Made by a program: the position numbers and the translations under genes. Below the pieces are notes generated by a model, which was not told where the DNA came from, searched no databases, and saw nothing but the letters and a program-made list of their open reading frames with translations. A stretch of 64,000 nt of DNA from Rhodoplanes serenus. Lineage in GTDB: Bacteria > Pseudomonadota > Alphaproteobacteria > Rhizobiales > Xanthobacteraceae. Location: assembly GCA_945893145.1 (NCBI GenBank), contig CAMDDZ010000017.1, forward strand, positions 1-64,000, given 5' to 3'. Below are positions 34,839-43,366 of the stretch, in pieces. How positions within the stretch are numbered: position 1 is the first letter of the stretch; each line of letters begins with the position of its first letter.

Positions 34839-35330
34839 TTACGACTCCGGCCAGACCGGAATAGGCAATCCTAGACCCCAGATGAAGATCGTGACGACCA
34901 GCACCACCAGCACGGCGGCCGTGAGCGCAGTTTCGGAAAGTTTCACGTCGCGGCCCGCGAGACTACCGATGCCGATCAGCAGTAGCGCCGCGACCACCAC
35001 GCCGAAACGATCCATCGTCAGCGCAAAGGCAAGCAGCGAGACCGGCACGAGCACAATGGCGCGCCAATAGCGCGCTTCGGCAAAGGGTGAGCCTGCGTCG
35101 GCGGACCGCAGCCCTTGCACCATGACGAGTGCGCCAAGTCCGAGGAGCAGCCAGCACAACAGTCGCGGCACATAGCCGGTGCCCATCCGAAACGCGGTGC
35201 CGACCGCATAATTGCGCGACGCCCACAATCCGAACACGGCGACCGCGATGAACATGAGGCCCGCGATGGCGTCGCGCCGCGCCAGGATGTGCCAAGACCA
35301 GCGGCTCACTGCGGGTTGGCTGTCGCTCAT
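34839..35330 (-). CDS. tctB: TctB, small permease of tripartite tricarboxylate transporter
   Basis: The 163-residue membrane protein has four hydrophobic segments (about 20-38, 55-75, 93-125 and 133-158) in TctB order, beginning ARRDAIAGLMFIAVAVFGLWASRNY. It forms the membrane unit with TctA, which it abuts without a gap. A palindromic element lies upstream, between it and the CocE-like gene. Confidence 0.9.
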   Translation of the reverse strand: MSDSQPAVSRWSWHILARRDAIAGLMFIAVAVFGLWASRNYAVGTAFRMGTGYVPRLLCWLLLGLGALVMVQGLRSADAGSPFAEARYWRAIVLVPVSLLAFALTMDRFGVVVAALLLIGIGSLAGRDVKLSETALTAAVLVVLVVTIFIWGLGLPIPVWPES

Positions 35331-35352
35331 CGAACGATCCGCACGCCCTTCT

Positions 35353-35490
35353 CCCTCTCCCCGCGTGCGGGGAGAGGGTCGGGGTGAGGGGGCGTCTCCA
35401 AGAGCTCAGACTCGCGGACAGCCCCCCTCACCCGCCCGCCTTCGCCCGTTGGGCTTCGGCGGGCGACCTCTCCCCGCGCGCGGGGAGAGG
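35353..35490. repeat. mosaic palindromic element
   Basis: Two self-complementary hairpins (CCCTCTCCCCGC to GCGGGGAGAGGG at 35353-35378, and CCTCTCCCCGCG to its complement at 35467-35490) flank GGGTGAGGGG-like and CCCCTCACCC segments. It is the same element class as 28966-29117 but diverged. Confidence 0.85.
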
Positions 35491-35518
35491 TGATGGAGGA
35501 TGCGGCGAGCGCGTTCAT

Positions 35519-37207
35519 TCAACCCGTGCCTTTGGGGATAATCGGCAGCAGCAAGTATGATTCATATTCCCCGCCGGCGTAGATCGTGTTGCTGCCGACA
35601 TTGTAGTCGGCGTGATAGTGCAAATAGGACTGGCTGCCGACGCCGTCGCGCGGCTGCACGTCGAGCCGAATGCGGTGGCCCTTCTTGAACACCATCGAGG
35701 TCGGCCAGATCTCGACATCGACCTTCACGATCTCGCCGGGCTTCAGCCAAAGCCGCCGCGTGTGCTTGTGATAAGGCCGGTACGGCAGCGACAAATCCAG
35801 ATCGAGTTCGCGATGCGACGCGCGCAGCCAGCCCTTGGCGACCGGCACCGGCGCGCCCTGCTGCCCGGTTTCCATGATCTCGTTGCCGCCGGCGTCGAAG
35901 TTGCGCAGCGTCAGGAACAGGTCCATGTCCTCGCTCTCGCTCGACACGTAGAAGGTCGCAGCGAGCGGGCCCGTCACTTCGACGTCCTCGGCGAGCGGCG
36001 GCGTTTCGAGCGCAATGCCCATACCGGGCTTGATCCCGCCGCCCATCACTTGCGACGAGGCGGCCGAAGTCGAGCCCATCGACCCGAGATTGAACGACGG
36101 ATAGGTGCAGGAGCTTGCTTTCGCGGGCTTCTCTGTCACCAACGAACCGGCGCGCGGCTCCTTGCCGTTGGCCGCCTTCGCAATATCGAAATAATACTTG
36201 GTCCACTGTGTGCGCTTGAGCGGCCACTCGTGCTCATCGCGCCACTCGATCTCGTCCTTGCCTTTGCGGATCGCAAGCTTCACCGGAGGTTCGCCCATCA
36301 CGCCGTTGTCGATGCCGCGCAGCCAGTAATCGAAGAAGCGGAGCTGATCGCGCTTGCCCTCCTCGGTGTAGAACGGATGCACGTGCGATCCGTTGTGAAT
36401 GCGAAGCTTCTTGTGCTTCGAGGCCGCGCGCAGATAGGCCTCGGTGTTGCCACGCAAATGCAACGCGAAGCCGGTCCAATTGCCGACCGTGAGCATCGGC
36501 ACGGTGATCTTGTCCCACTGCGCCTGCGCGCCGCTTAAGCGACCGCTGTCGAGATTGCTGTGCAGCCAGTTCCACAACGTGTTGGTCTGCCAGCCATCCG
36601 GCTGATGTCGAGCGGCGCGGCCCATGACGTGATGCATCAGGTGCGCGGTGAACCAATTGGTCATGAACACGCTCAAGATGCCGCCGTGGAACAGCGCGTC
36701 ACGATAGATGTCGGCGAAGCCTTCCCAGGGAATGATGGCCTTCAGCGACGGCGGCTGGAGATTGGCGACGAACCATTGGTTGATCGCGAAATAGGAAATG
36801 CCCGACAGCCCGACCTTGCCGTTGCACCAGGGCTGCGCCGCCGCCCACTCGATCGCGTCGTAGAAATCAATCGCTTCCCCGAGCGACCACGGCTCGCACT
36901 GGCCGGGCGACTTGCCGCTGCCGCGGCCATCGACGCGCACGGCCGCATAGCCGCGCGGCACCCACCATTCCGGGGTGACGGTCTCCCAATTCATGTTGGG
37001 CGTGGCTTTTTCCTCGAGCGCCGCCGGCGGCACCCAGAGCTTGTCCTTCTGATAGGGCCCGAGGTTGAGGACCGCCGGAAATTTGCCGCCGTCGTCGGGC
37101 CGGAACACATCGGCCTTCAGCTGTGCGCCGTCGCGCATCTGCACATCGACGTCGCGCTCGATCAGGAGCTTGTAAGCGGTCGCGGACGGTATGACTTCAA
37201 CGTTCAT
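35519..37207 (-). CDS. CocE/NonD-family serine hydrolase
   Basis: The 562-residue protein has an alpha/beta hydrolase of X-Pro dipeptidyl-peptidase type: nucleophile S135 in VGLSGIS, the upstream DGRGSGKSPG segment, and a C-terminal jelly-roll domain (about 330-560, WLRASHRELDL..., IRLDVQPRDG). No signal peptide is visible, so it is cytoplasmic. Relatives hydrolyse esters or amides such as cocaine esters. Its position between tctBA and three Bug genes suggests it acts on an imported ester or amide. Confidence 0.88.
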   Translation of the reverse strand: MNVEVIPSATAYKLLIERDVDVQMRDGAQLKADVFRPDDGGKFPAVLNLGPYQKDKLWVPPAALEEKATPNMNWETVTPEWWVPRGYAAVRVDGRGSGKSPGQCEPWSLGEAIDFYDAIEWAAAQPWCNGKVGLSGISYFAINQWFVANLQPPSLKAIIPWEGFADIYRDALFHGGILSVFMTNWFTAHLMHHVMGRAARHQPDGWQTNTLWNWLHSNLDSGRLSGAQAQWDKITVPMLTVGNWTGFALHLRGNTEAYLRAASKHKKLRIHNGSHVHPFYTEEGKRDQLRFFDYWLRGIDNGVMGEPPVKLAIRKGKDEIEWRDEHEWPLKRTQWTKYYFDIAKAANGKEPRAGSLVTEKPAKASSCTYPSFNLGSMGSTSAASSQVMGGGIKPGMGIALETPPLAEDVEVTGPLAATFYVSSESEDMDLFLTLRNFDAGGNEIMETGQQGAPVPVAKGWLRASHRELDLDLSLPYRPYHKHTRRLWLKPGEIVKVDVEIWPTSMVFKKGHRIRLDVQPRDGVGSQSYLHYHADYNVGSNTIYAGGEYESYLLLPIIPKGTG

Positions 37208-37244
37208 AGTAAGCCTTCGACTTCACTCGCCGCGTTTTCCCGGC

Positions 37245-37412
37245 CTTATGCTGAGGAGCCGCCGAAAGCGGCGTCTCGAAGGTCGCAAGTCGGGTCTACC
37301 CGACTTGCGCAAATTAAGTTGCCGATCTCGGATAAACTCGAGATCGGCGGGCCGCCCCATCCTTCGAGACGCGGTCCTCCGGACCGCTCCTCAGGATGAG
37401 AGCGGAGCACCC
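37245..37412. repeat. intergenic palindromic element with internal hairpins
   Basis: The ends (CTGAGGAGC / GCGTCTCGAAGG on the left, CCTTCGAGACGC / GCTCCTCAG on the right) are inverted. Inside are two perfect hairpins: GCAAGTCGGGT (37285) with ACCCGACTTGC (37298), and GCCGATCTCG (37321) with CGAGATCGGC (37339). This is a third palindromic element type in the window. Confidence 0.85.
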
Positions 37413-37417
37413 GCTGC

Positions 37418-38404
37418 TTAATCGGTCAGATCAATCTTCACCTCGGAGGTGATCTTGCGCCAGGTGTCGAGTTCGCCGTTCAGCCAGGTTTGCGCTTCAT
37501 CCAGCGACGTGCTTGGCTTCACGCTGACGAGTTGCTTGGCGAACGCCTCTTGCAAGGCGGGCGCCTTCGAAGCCTCGACAATGGCCTTGAACAGGGTATC
37601 GAGGACCGGCTTCGGCGTCTGCGCCGGCGCGAACATGCTCTGCCAGTGCAGCGTGCCGACACCGGGGAAACCCGCCTCGGCGAGCGTCGGGACGTCGGGA
37701 TAGTCCGTCAGACGCCGCTCGGCCAGCACTGCGATCGGCCTGAGCTTTCCGGCCTTGATCATCGCTGCAGCGCTCGCTGCATTGAGGAACGCGGTATGCG
37801 CGTCGCCGACCACAAGGTCGTTGATCATGCCGGCGGCACCGGTCTTGTTCGGGATGTGGACCATGTCGACGGTCGCGCGGCGGCCGAAGATTTCCATGTC
37901 GAAGTGCGGGAAGCTACCGACGCCAGCGCTGGTGTAACGCACCTTGCCGGGATTTTTCTTGGCATAGGCCACGAGTTCGCTGACCGATTTCACGTCGAAA
38001 TTCGTCGTCGTCGTGATGAGGAATGACGGATAGATCGCGAGCCGCGACACCGACACCACGCTCTTGTCGAAGTCGATCGAGAATTTTTTCTTGAACAGCA
38101 CCGGCGTGATCGCGTTGGTCGAGACGTTGCCGACGAACAGGGTGTAGCCGTCCGGCTTGGATCGGGCCATTTCCTCGATCGCCAAGATGCCGAAGGCGCC
38201 CGGCTTGCTCTCGACGACGAACTGCTGGCCAAGGATGTTCTTGAGCTGCTCGCCGAACAGGCGCGACGTGATGTCGGTCGCACCGCCCGGCGCGTAGGGC
38301 ACCAGAAGCTTGACCGGCTTCGACGGATATTTATCCTGCGCGACGGCAGCTCCACTGATGGCAAGCGCGAGTGTCGAGAGCAACGCGAGAGTAAGCCGTT
38401 TCAT
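37418..38404 (-). CDS. Bug-family (TctC) substrate-binding protein 1
   Basis: The 328-residue precursor has a signal peptide (cleavage at AVAQ-DKYP) and a Bug binding fold. The AGGATD stretch after LVPYAP and the ESKPGAFG segment are the usual substrate-loop positions. GGGGAGAATGAC precedes the ATG. It is the first of three adjacent paralogues beside a CocE hydrolase and tctBA; it could deliver a carboxylate to TctAB. Bug proteins bind carboxylates and amino acids, and the ligand here is unknown. Confidence 0.93.
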   Translation of the reverse strand: MKRLTLALLSTLALAISGAAVAQDKYPSKPVKLLVPYAPGGATDITSRLFGEQLKNILGQQFVVESKPGAFGILAIEEMARSKPDGYTLFVGNVSTNAITPVLFKKKFSIDFDKSVVSVSRLAIYPSFLITTTTNFDVKSVSELVAYAKKNPGKVRYTSAGVGSFPHFDMEIFGRRATVDMVHIPNKTGAAGMINDLVVGDAHTAFLNAASAAAMIKAGKLRPIAVLAERRLTDYPDVPTLAEAGFPGVGTLHWQSMFAPAQTPKPVLDTLFKAIVEASKAPALQEAFAKQLVSVKPSTSLDEAQTWLNGELDTWRKITSEVKIDLTD

Positions 38405-38449
38405 GTCATTCTCCCCTTCGGGTTTATCGGATTGCGTTCCGGCCGCGGA

Positions 38450-39412
38450 TCATTCCGGTTTCAGCTTGGCCGCCTTCGCCAGCGCCCCTTGCACCACGAT
38501 GTCGTCCCTGACGTAAGCGCCGAACTCGGCCGGGGTCATCGGCATGGGCTCAACATCGAGCGTGGCAAGCCGATCGCGCAGGGCCGGCGTCTGGAGCGCC
38601 TTCATGGTCGCCTGATGCAACCGCTCGACAATCGCCTGCGGCGTCTTCGCGGGCAGAAAAATGCCGAGCCACAGCGCATAATCGGAATTCGGATAGCCGG
38701 CCTCCAGCGTCGTCGGCATGTCCGGCAGCGCGGATGCGCGCTCCTTGCCGCTAACCGCAAGCGCAATCAGCCGTCCGTCGCGGATTTCAGGCAACGCCAC
38801 CGCGATCGGCGAGAACGCAAAGTCGATGCGGCCCGAGGCCAGTTCGGGGCGGAATCCACCGCCTCGGAACGGCACGTGGATAGCGTCGAAGCCCGCGCTC
38901 AGGCGGAAGCGTTCGGCGGTCATGTGCGTGGTCGAGCCCACCCCGGCCGAGGCATAGGTCAGCGGCTTCGACTTGGCGAGCGCGACAAACTCCTGAAGCG
39001 TCTTGATGCCCTTGGACGGAGCGACGAGCAGCACCGTCGGCATCCGTCCGAACGCGGCAACGGCCGCGAAGTCGCGCGTCACGTCATATGAAATGTTGGG
39101 ATAGAGCGCAGGCGTAATGGCGAGCGACGTCGAATGGGCGAGGATCGTGTAGCCGTCGGGATCGGCGGTCGCGACCGCCGCAGTGCCGAGGGTCCCGCCG
39201 GCGCCGCCGCGGTTCTCGACCACGATCTGCTGACCGAGTTCAATCGAGAGCTGGTTGAACACCAACCGCGATACCACGTCGGTGCCGGAGCCTGGCGCAA
39301 ACGGCAGGATCGCGCGGATCGGCCGCGACGGCCACACCTCAGCGGATGCGCCGTTGTGCCAGCCGACCACGAGGCACGACGCCCACAGCAATGCCGCGAT
39401 CAGTCGCTGCAT
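38450..39412 (-). CDS. Bug-family (TctC) substrate-binding protein 2
   Basis: The 320-residue precursor has a signal peptide ending near GASA-EVWP, and the PFAPGSGTDVVSRL and ENRGGAGGTLG loops that place the ligand carboxylate. A related but clearly different sequence from its neighbours on both sides, so it may bind a different ligand. The gap to Bug 1 is 45 bases, consistent with a joint transcript. Confidence 0.93.
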   Translation of the reverse strand: MQRLIAALLWASCLVVGWHNGASAEVWPSRPIRAILPFAPGSGTDVVSRLVFNQLSIELGQQIVVENRGGAGGTLGTAAVATADPDGYTILAHSTSLAITPALYPNISYDVTRDFAAVAAFGRMPTVLLVAPSKGIKTLQEFVALAKSKPLTYASAGVGSTTHMTAERFRLSAGFDAIHVPFRGGGFRPELASGRIDFAFSPIAVALPEIRDGRLIALAVSGKERASALPDMPTTLEAGYPNSDYALWLGIFLPAKTPQAIVERLHQATMKALQTPALRDRLATLDVEPMPMTPAEFGAYVRDDIVVQGALAKAAKLKPE

Positions 39413-39479
39413 GATTGGCTTCCAGCAGGCTCGCTCGACATCTGATGCCTCTCACCACGACGACGCGGTGGCCGCAGCG

Positions 39480-40451
39480 CTACTGCTTCTCGATACCCGC
39501 TTGCTGGGCGAGTTTCTCGGTGTCCAGCACGTCGGCCTTGAAGTATTTCTCAAACTCAGGCTGCGTCATGATCAGCGGCTCAATGCCGAGCTTCGCCAAG
39601 CGCTCTCTAACGGTCGGGTCTTGCAGGGCCTTCTGTGTCTCCTGATAGAGCCGGTCCACGATGTCGCGCGGTGTCTTCAACGGCACGAAGATGCCGTTCC
39701 AGAAGGCGTAGTTCGCGGCCGGCAATCCGATCTCGGCAACGGTGGGCACATCGGGCAATTGCGGCGCGCGCTTGTTGGAGCTCACCGCGAGCGCAACAAC
39801 CGTGCCTTGCTTGATTTGCGGAAGCGCCGGCGCGATCGGCAGGAAATAGAAGTCGATGCGGCCGGCCATCACTTCGGTCAGCGCTTCGACCGGCCCCTTG
39901 AACGGCACGTGCTGCGCCTTGATGCCGGCGGCGATGCGGAATTTTTCCGCGGCCAGATGCGAAGCCGCGCCGATGCCAGCCGAAGCGAAGTTCAATTCAC
40001 CAGGCCTGGCCTTAGCGGCGGCGATCAGGTCGGCAGCGGTCTTGTAGCCTTTGGACGGCGCGGCAACCAACACGCTTGGCGAAATCCCGGCCGCGCTCAC
40101 CGGGATAAAATCGTTCAGCGTATCGTAAGGCAGCGTCTTGTGCGTGACGTAAGACGCGCTGAACGTCGCCGAGTGAAACAGGATGGTGTAGCCGTCGGGC
40201 GTCGCCCGCGCGGCCTGGCCGACGCCGATGGTGCCGCCGGCGCCGGGACGGCTCTCGATCACGATCGGCTGGCCGAGCTGCTTGGAAAGCTGCTCGAACA
40301 AAATGCGGCCGGTGATGTCGTTGGCGTTGCCGGGCGCGAACGGGATGATCGCGATGATGTTGCGCGTCGGCCAGCTTTGCGCTGCCGCAAACCCGCTGGC
40401 GATCAGGATTGCGCCCGCGAGCCCCGCACTGGCGAGTTTCGCCACTCTCAT
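39480..40451 (-). CDS. Bug-family (TctC) substrate-binding protein 3
   Basis: The 323-residue precursor begins at ATG 40451 (signal peptide cleaved at FAAAQ-SWP). The longer frame from 40721 was rejected because it puts 90 unrelated residues before the signal peptide. It has PFAPGNANDITGRIL and ESRPGAGGTIG loops. It resembles the Bug protein at 55537-56514 more than its direct neighbours (shared PGNANDITGRI / SAGNAGDLVARV style and KGWKT or KGYKTAADLIA segments). Confidence 0.93.
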   Translation of the reverse strand: MRVAKLASAGLAGAILIASGFAAAQSWPTRNIIAIIPFAPGNANDITGRILFEQLSKQLGQPIVIESRPGAGGTIGVGQAARATPDGYTILFHSATFSASYVTHKTLPYDTLNDFIPVSAAGISPSVLVAAPSKGYKTAADLIAAAKARPGELNFASAGIGAASHLAAEKFRIAAGIKAQHVPFKGPVEALTEVMAGRIDFYFLPIAPALPQIKQGTVVALAVSSNKRAPQLPDVPTVAEIGLPAANYAFWNGIFVPLKTPRDIVDRLYQETQKALQDPTVRERLAKLGIEPLIMTQPEFEKYFKADVLDTEKLAQQAGIEKQ

Positions 40452-40747
40452 AGATCCTCCCGGCCGTGTTGTTCTGGTTCTGGGATCGTTGTCCCACCGG
40501 CGAGTTTGGCACGGTGGGCAACGAATTGTCACCCTGGAGAGACCTGCGACATCTCGCTGCCGTGCCGGTATTTTGCGGCATACAGCGGCGCTCAGCCTCT
40601 GTATGGTCTTGCTGTGAACAGCACCACGGCTCCTGACGTGTAATGCATGACAAATAGGCAGCGCTGGAGGACAATCACCGCTGGCCGACAAGTCTTCAGC
40701 CAGCGAGTCTCCAGCCAACAAGTCTGCCGCAATTCGGTTTTGGCCCC

Positions 40748-41215
40748 ATGATGCGTTCCGTCCCCGTCTTGATGTTGCTCACGGCGCTCGGCCTGTCCGC
40801 CATGCCGTCGCAGGCCCATGCCCAAAACGCCACCCAAGCCACTCCGCCGAACAATCAAAAGATGTTCGATACGAAGGGCCTGAAGCTCGATTATGACGCG
40901 TCCGCGTTCCGGCCTCAGGCGGCGACGGGAATTCCTGCCACGCCGCGTGCGCGGCTGCGGCAGACCCCAACCGTGACGCCGGAACCGCTTGGGCGAGTTC
41001 GGCTCGAAAATGGCAGCTTCGGATTCGACTCCGAGACGCGGATGAAGGCCAACGAATTTCCCGATGGCCAGCGGACGCTCAACATCGAGCCAACCAAGCG
41101 ACAAGCGCCATCTTATCTCGGCCTGTCACTGACGGTGCCGAACGAGACCAAGCAGTTTCCGCTTCCGGTCCCGCAGGCGGGGCCACCCTCGCTATTTAAC
41201 CGCACCCCGGATTGA
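40748..41215 (+). CDS. secreted hypothetical protein
   Basis: The 155-residue precursor has a signal peptide (hydrophobic 6-17; cleavage near AHAQ-N) and a basic, proline-rich mature part with no cysteine and no recognised domain. Its stop lies 62 bases before the following ABC binding protein, in the same direction, but the link between them is uncertain. The preceding 296-base gap (40452-40747), divergent from Bug 3, shows no other gene. Confidence 0.65.
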   Translation: MMRSVPVLMLLTALGLSAMPSQAHAQNATQATPPNNQKMFDTKGLKLDYDASAFRPQAATGIPATPRARLRQTPTVTPEPLGRVRLENGSFGFDSETRMKANEFPDGQRTLNIEPTKRQAPSYLGLSLTVPNETKQFPLPVPQAGPPSLFNRTPD

Positions 41216-41277
41216 TTGCATCGCTGCTTGCTCGCCGTAAGATGCGCCCCGACGAGAACGCGCATTCGGAGAGAGCT

Positions 41278-42336
41278 ATGTCGCGGCGCGACGTCTGGAA
41301 ATTCGGTTGGAGCCGGCGCTGCGCAATCGCCGCGCTGCTGCTCGGTTTGGCGAGCGCGCAGGCCGCGGCCCAAGCCGACGCATCGTCGATCTATATGTAC
41401 CAAGGCGCCGCCCGCGACGCGCAGCTCGTCGCCAAGGCGCGGCAGGAAGGCACGCTCCTGTTTTACACTTCGATGGCGCCGTCGGAGTCCAGCCGCCTCG
41501 GCCAGGCGTTTGAAAAGAAATACGGCATCAAGGTTCAGATCTGGCGCAATTTGAGCGAGGCAGTGCTGCAGCGGACTCTTACCGAGGCTCGCGCGCAGCG
41601 CCACAGCGTCGATGTGATCGAAACCAACAGCCCCGAAGTCGAGGTGATGGCGCAGGAGGGCCTCGTCGCCGAGTTCTTCAGCCCGCACATCGCCAACCTA
41701 CACAGCTTTGCACTCGCACCGCATCGCAAGTGGGTGAGCGATCGCGTCAACCTGTTCGTGGTCGGCTTCAATACCGCCAAAGTGAAGCGCGCTGACATAC
41801 CCGCGACCTATGAGGGTTTTCTCGACCCGAAATGGAAGGACAAGCTCGGCATCGAGGCGACCGATCAGGAGTGGCTCGGCGCGATCATCAAATATTGGGG
41901 CGAAGAGCGCGGCATGGCGTTCTTCCGCAAGCTCGCCGCGCAGAAACCCGATATGCGCAAGGGCCATGTCCTGCTGGCGCAGCTTATCGGCGCCGGAGAG
42001 ATTCCAGTTGGGCTCACCGCCTATTCGGCCAATATCGACTCGATCAAACAGAAGGGCGGTCCGGTGGACTGGGTCGCGGTCGAGCCGCTGGTCGGCCGGC
42101 CGCAAGGCATGGCGCTCGCGAAGAGCGCGCCGCATCCTCACGCCGCGCTGTTGTTCGCCGATTTCGTGCTGTCGCCCGAGGGCATGACCTTGCTCAACGA
42201 CATGGGCCGGGTGCCGACCGGCAAGAGCGTCAAGACCGTGATGGACACGACCAAATTCATCATGATCGACCCGACCACGGTGAACGCCGAGCAGGACAAA
42301 TGGCTGAAGGTCTGGAACGAGGTGTTCCTGAAGTAG
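41278..42336 (+). CDS. FbpA-type ABC substrate-binding protein
   Basis: The 352-residue periplasmic precursor (signal peptide to about residue 33) matches the iron(III)/AfuA-type binding proteins: GTLLFYTSMAPSESSRLGQAFEKKYGIKV near the start and the NSPEVEVMAQEG and FVVGFNT segments. It should feed the permease and ATPase at 43367-46218. The same family also binds polyols, phosphonates and other organic anions, so iron is not certain. ATG 41278 is preceded by GGAGAG. A PstS-like gene on the other strand separates it from its permease. Confidence 0.87.
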   Translation: MSRRDVWKFGWSRRCAIAALLLGLASAQAAAQADASSIYMYQGAARDAQLVAKARQEGTLLFYTSMAPSESSRLGQAFEKKYGIKVQIWRNLSEAVLQRTLTEARAQRHSVDVIETNSPEVEVMAQEGLVAEFFSPHIANLHSFALAPHRKWVSDRVNLFVVGFNTAKVKRADIPATYEGFLDPKWKDKLGIEATDQEWLGAIIKYWGEERGMAFFRKLAAQKPDMRKGHVLLAQLIGAGEIPVGLTAYSANIDSIKQKGGPVDWVAVEPLVGRPQGMALAKSAPHPHAALLFADFVLSPEGMTLLNDMGRVPTGKSVKTVMDTTKFIMIDPTTVNAEQDKWLKVWNEVFLK

Positions 42337-42348
42337 CGGACGATTCCG

Positions 42349-43134
42349 CTACATCATCTTCTCGGCAACCGCGCGGGTCGCCTTGATAACGTCCATCATC
42401 GCGGGCGTCGGATCACCCAATGTCACCAGGCTGAGGACCTGCTCAACCGGCTGATCGGTCGTGATCTCGGTAATTCCGCGTTGCTTCAGCAACGCGAGCT
42501 GCGCGGTCCCGATCGCACCGGGCTCCTGCTCGACGATTTGAACCAGTTGTACCGGGGTCTTGGTGTAGATTTTGTTTGGAGCGCTCGTCTGTTTGCCGTC
42601 GAGCAGCGCTGCTTCGACCGCCACCGTAAGGCCGCCGCCGCCGCCGACCAGCACGACACGGATCGGCAGATCGGGGCCGCCAAGCGCTTTCCAATTGACG
42701 ATCTTGCCTTGCAGGATCTGCCTGATCTGATCGAGCGTCGCCTTGCGAACTGGGTTGCTCTTGTGGATCGCGAACGCAACGCGGACACGATTGACATCGA
42801 ATTCCTTCAATCGATCAAAAGACATGCCCGGCATGGATTTCTGCAACAGCGCGATCTCGGCTGAGAGTGGGGATGAAATCATCGTCAGGTGGGTTCGGCC
42901 TTCCAGCAGCGCGATCAATCCGGGCGTCGATTTGTTGGGAATAACCGTGAGCTGCTGCCCCGAGATTGTTTCGATCTCGGACTTGAACGGATCCATCAAG
43001 CGGCGCGCGAAAGTGGTCGAGCCCTGAATCGTGATGGGGTCAGCGAACGCAGACGACAACGAGCCAACGAACAGCGCCGCCGCCAGGACAGGCTTCAGCA
43101 TGCTGACGGCGAACGATACGCGGTGGGTTGGCAT
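42349..43134 (-). CDS. PstS-like phosphate/anion-binding protein
   Basis: The 261-residue precursor has a signal peptide (residues 10-31, cleaved before DPITIQGS). The opening ITIQGSTTFARRL and the AFAIHKSNPVRKATLDQIRQILQGKIVNWKALGG stretch match the PBP_like_2/PstS group of anion-binding proteins. No Pst permease lies near. It is inserted between the FbpA-type gene and its permease but in the opposite direction. This might be a regulator-like or alternative binding protein. Confidence 0.83.
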   Translation of the reverse strand: MPTHRVSFAVSMLKPVLAAALFVGSLSSAFADPITIQGSTTFARRLMDPFKSEIETISGQQLTVIPNKSTPGLIALLEGRTHLTMISSPLSAEIALLQKSMPGMSFDRLKEFDVNRVRVAFAIHKSNPVRKATLDQIRQILQGKIVNWKALGGPDLPIRVVLVGGGGGLTVAVEAALLDGKQTSAPNKIYTKTPVQLVQIVEQEPGAIGTAQLALLKQRGITEITTDQPVEQVLSLVTLGDPTPAMMDVIKATRAVAEKMM

Positions 43135-43366
43135 GGATGACCTCTACGATGCCGGTCAATGACCGAAGGTTTCGGCGGAGAATTCGTTTCAAAGCGTCGC
43201 GCGTTATGATGAATCATTTGCTAACAACGGCTGCGGTGCGGCGGCTGCCGAACCCAAACTCTGAGACCTCACGCCGTGGCGCTTCGTTGCGCCCGCTCGA
43301 CGGCGGGTGATACCCTGGCCACAAACTGGAACAACGTTCCCTATAGAGGAACGCCCAGAGGGACCG

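Noticed and set aside
33687-34874. 395-residue plus-strand frame opposite tctA
   Set aside because: Antisense shadow of tctA; composition is polar, low-complexity, and no domain is visible.
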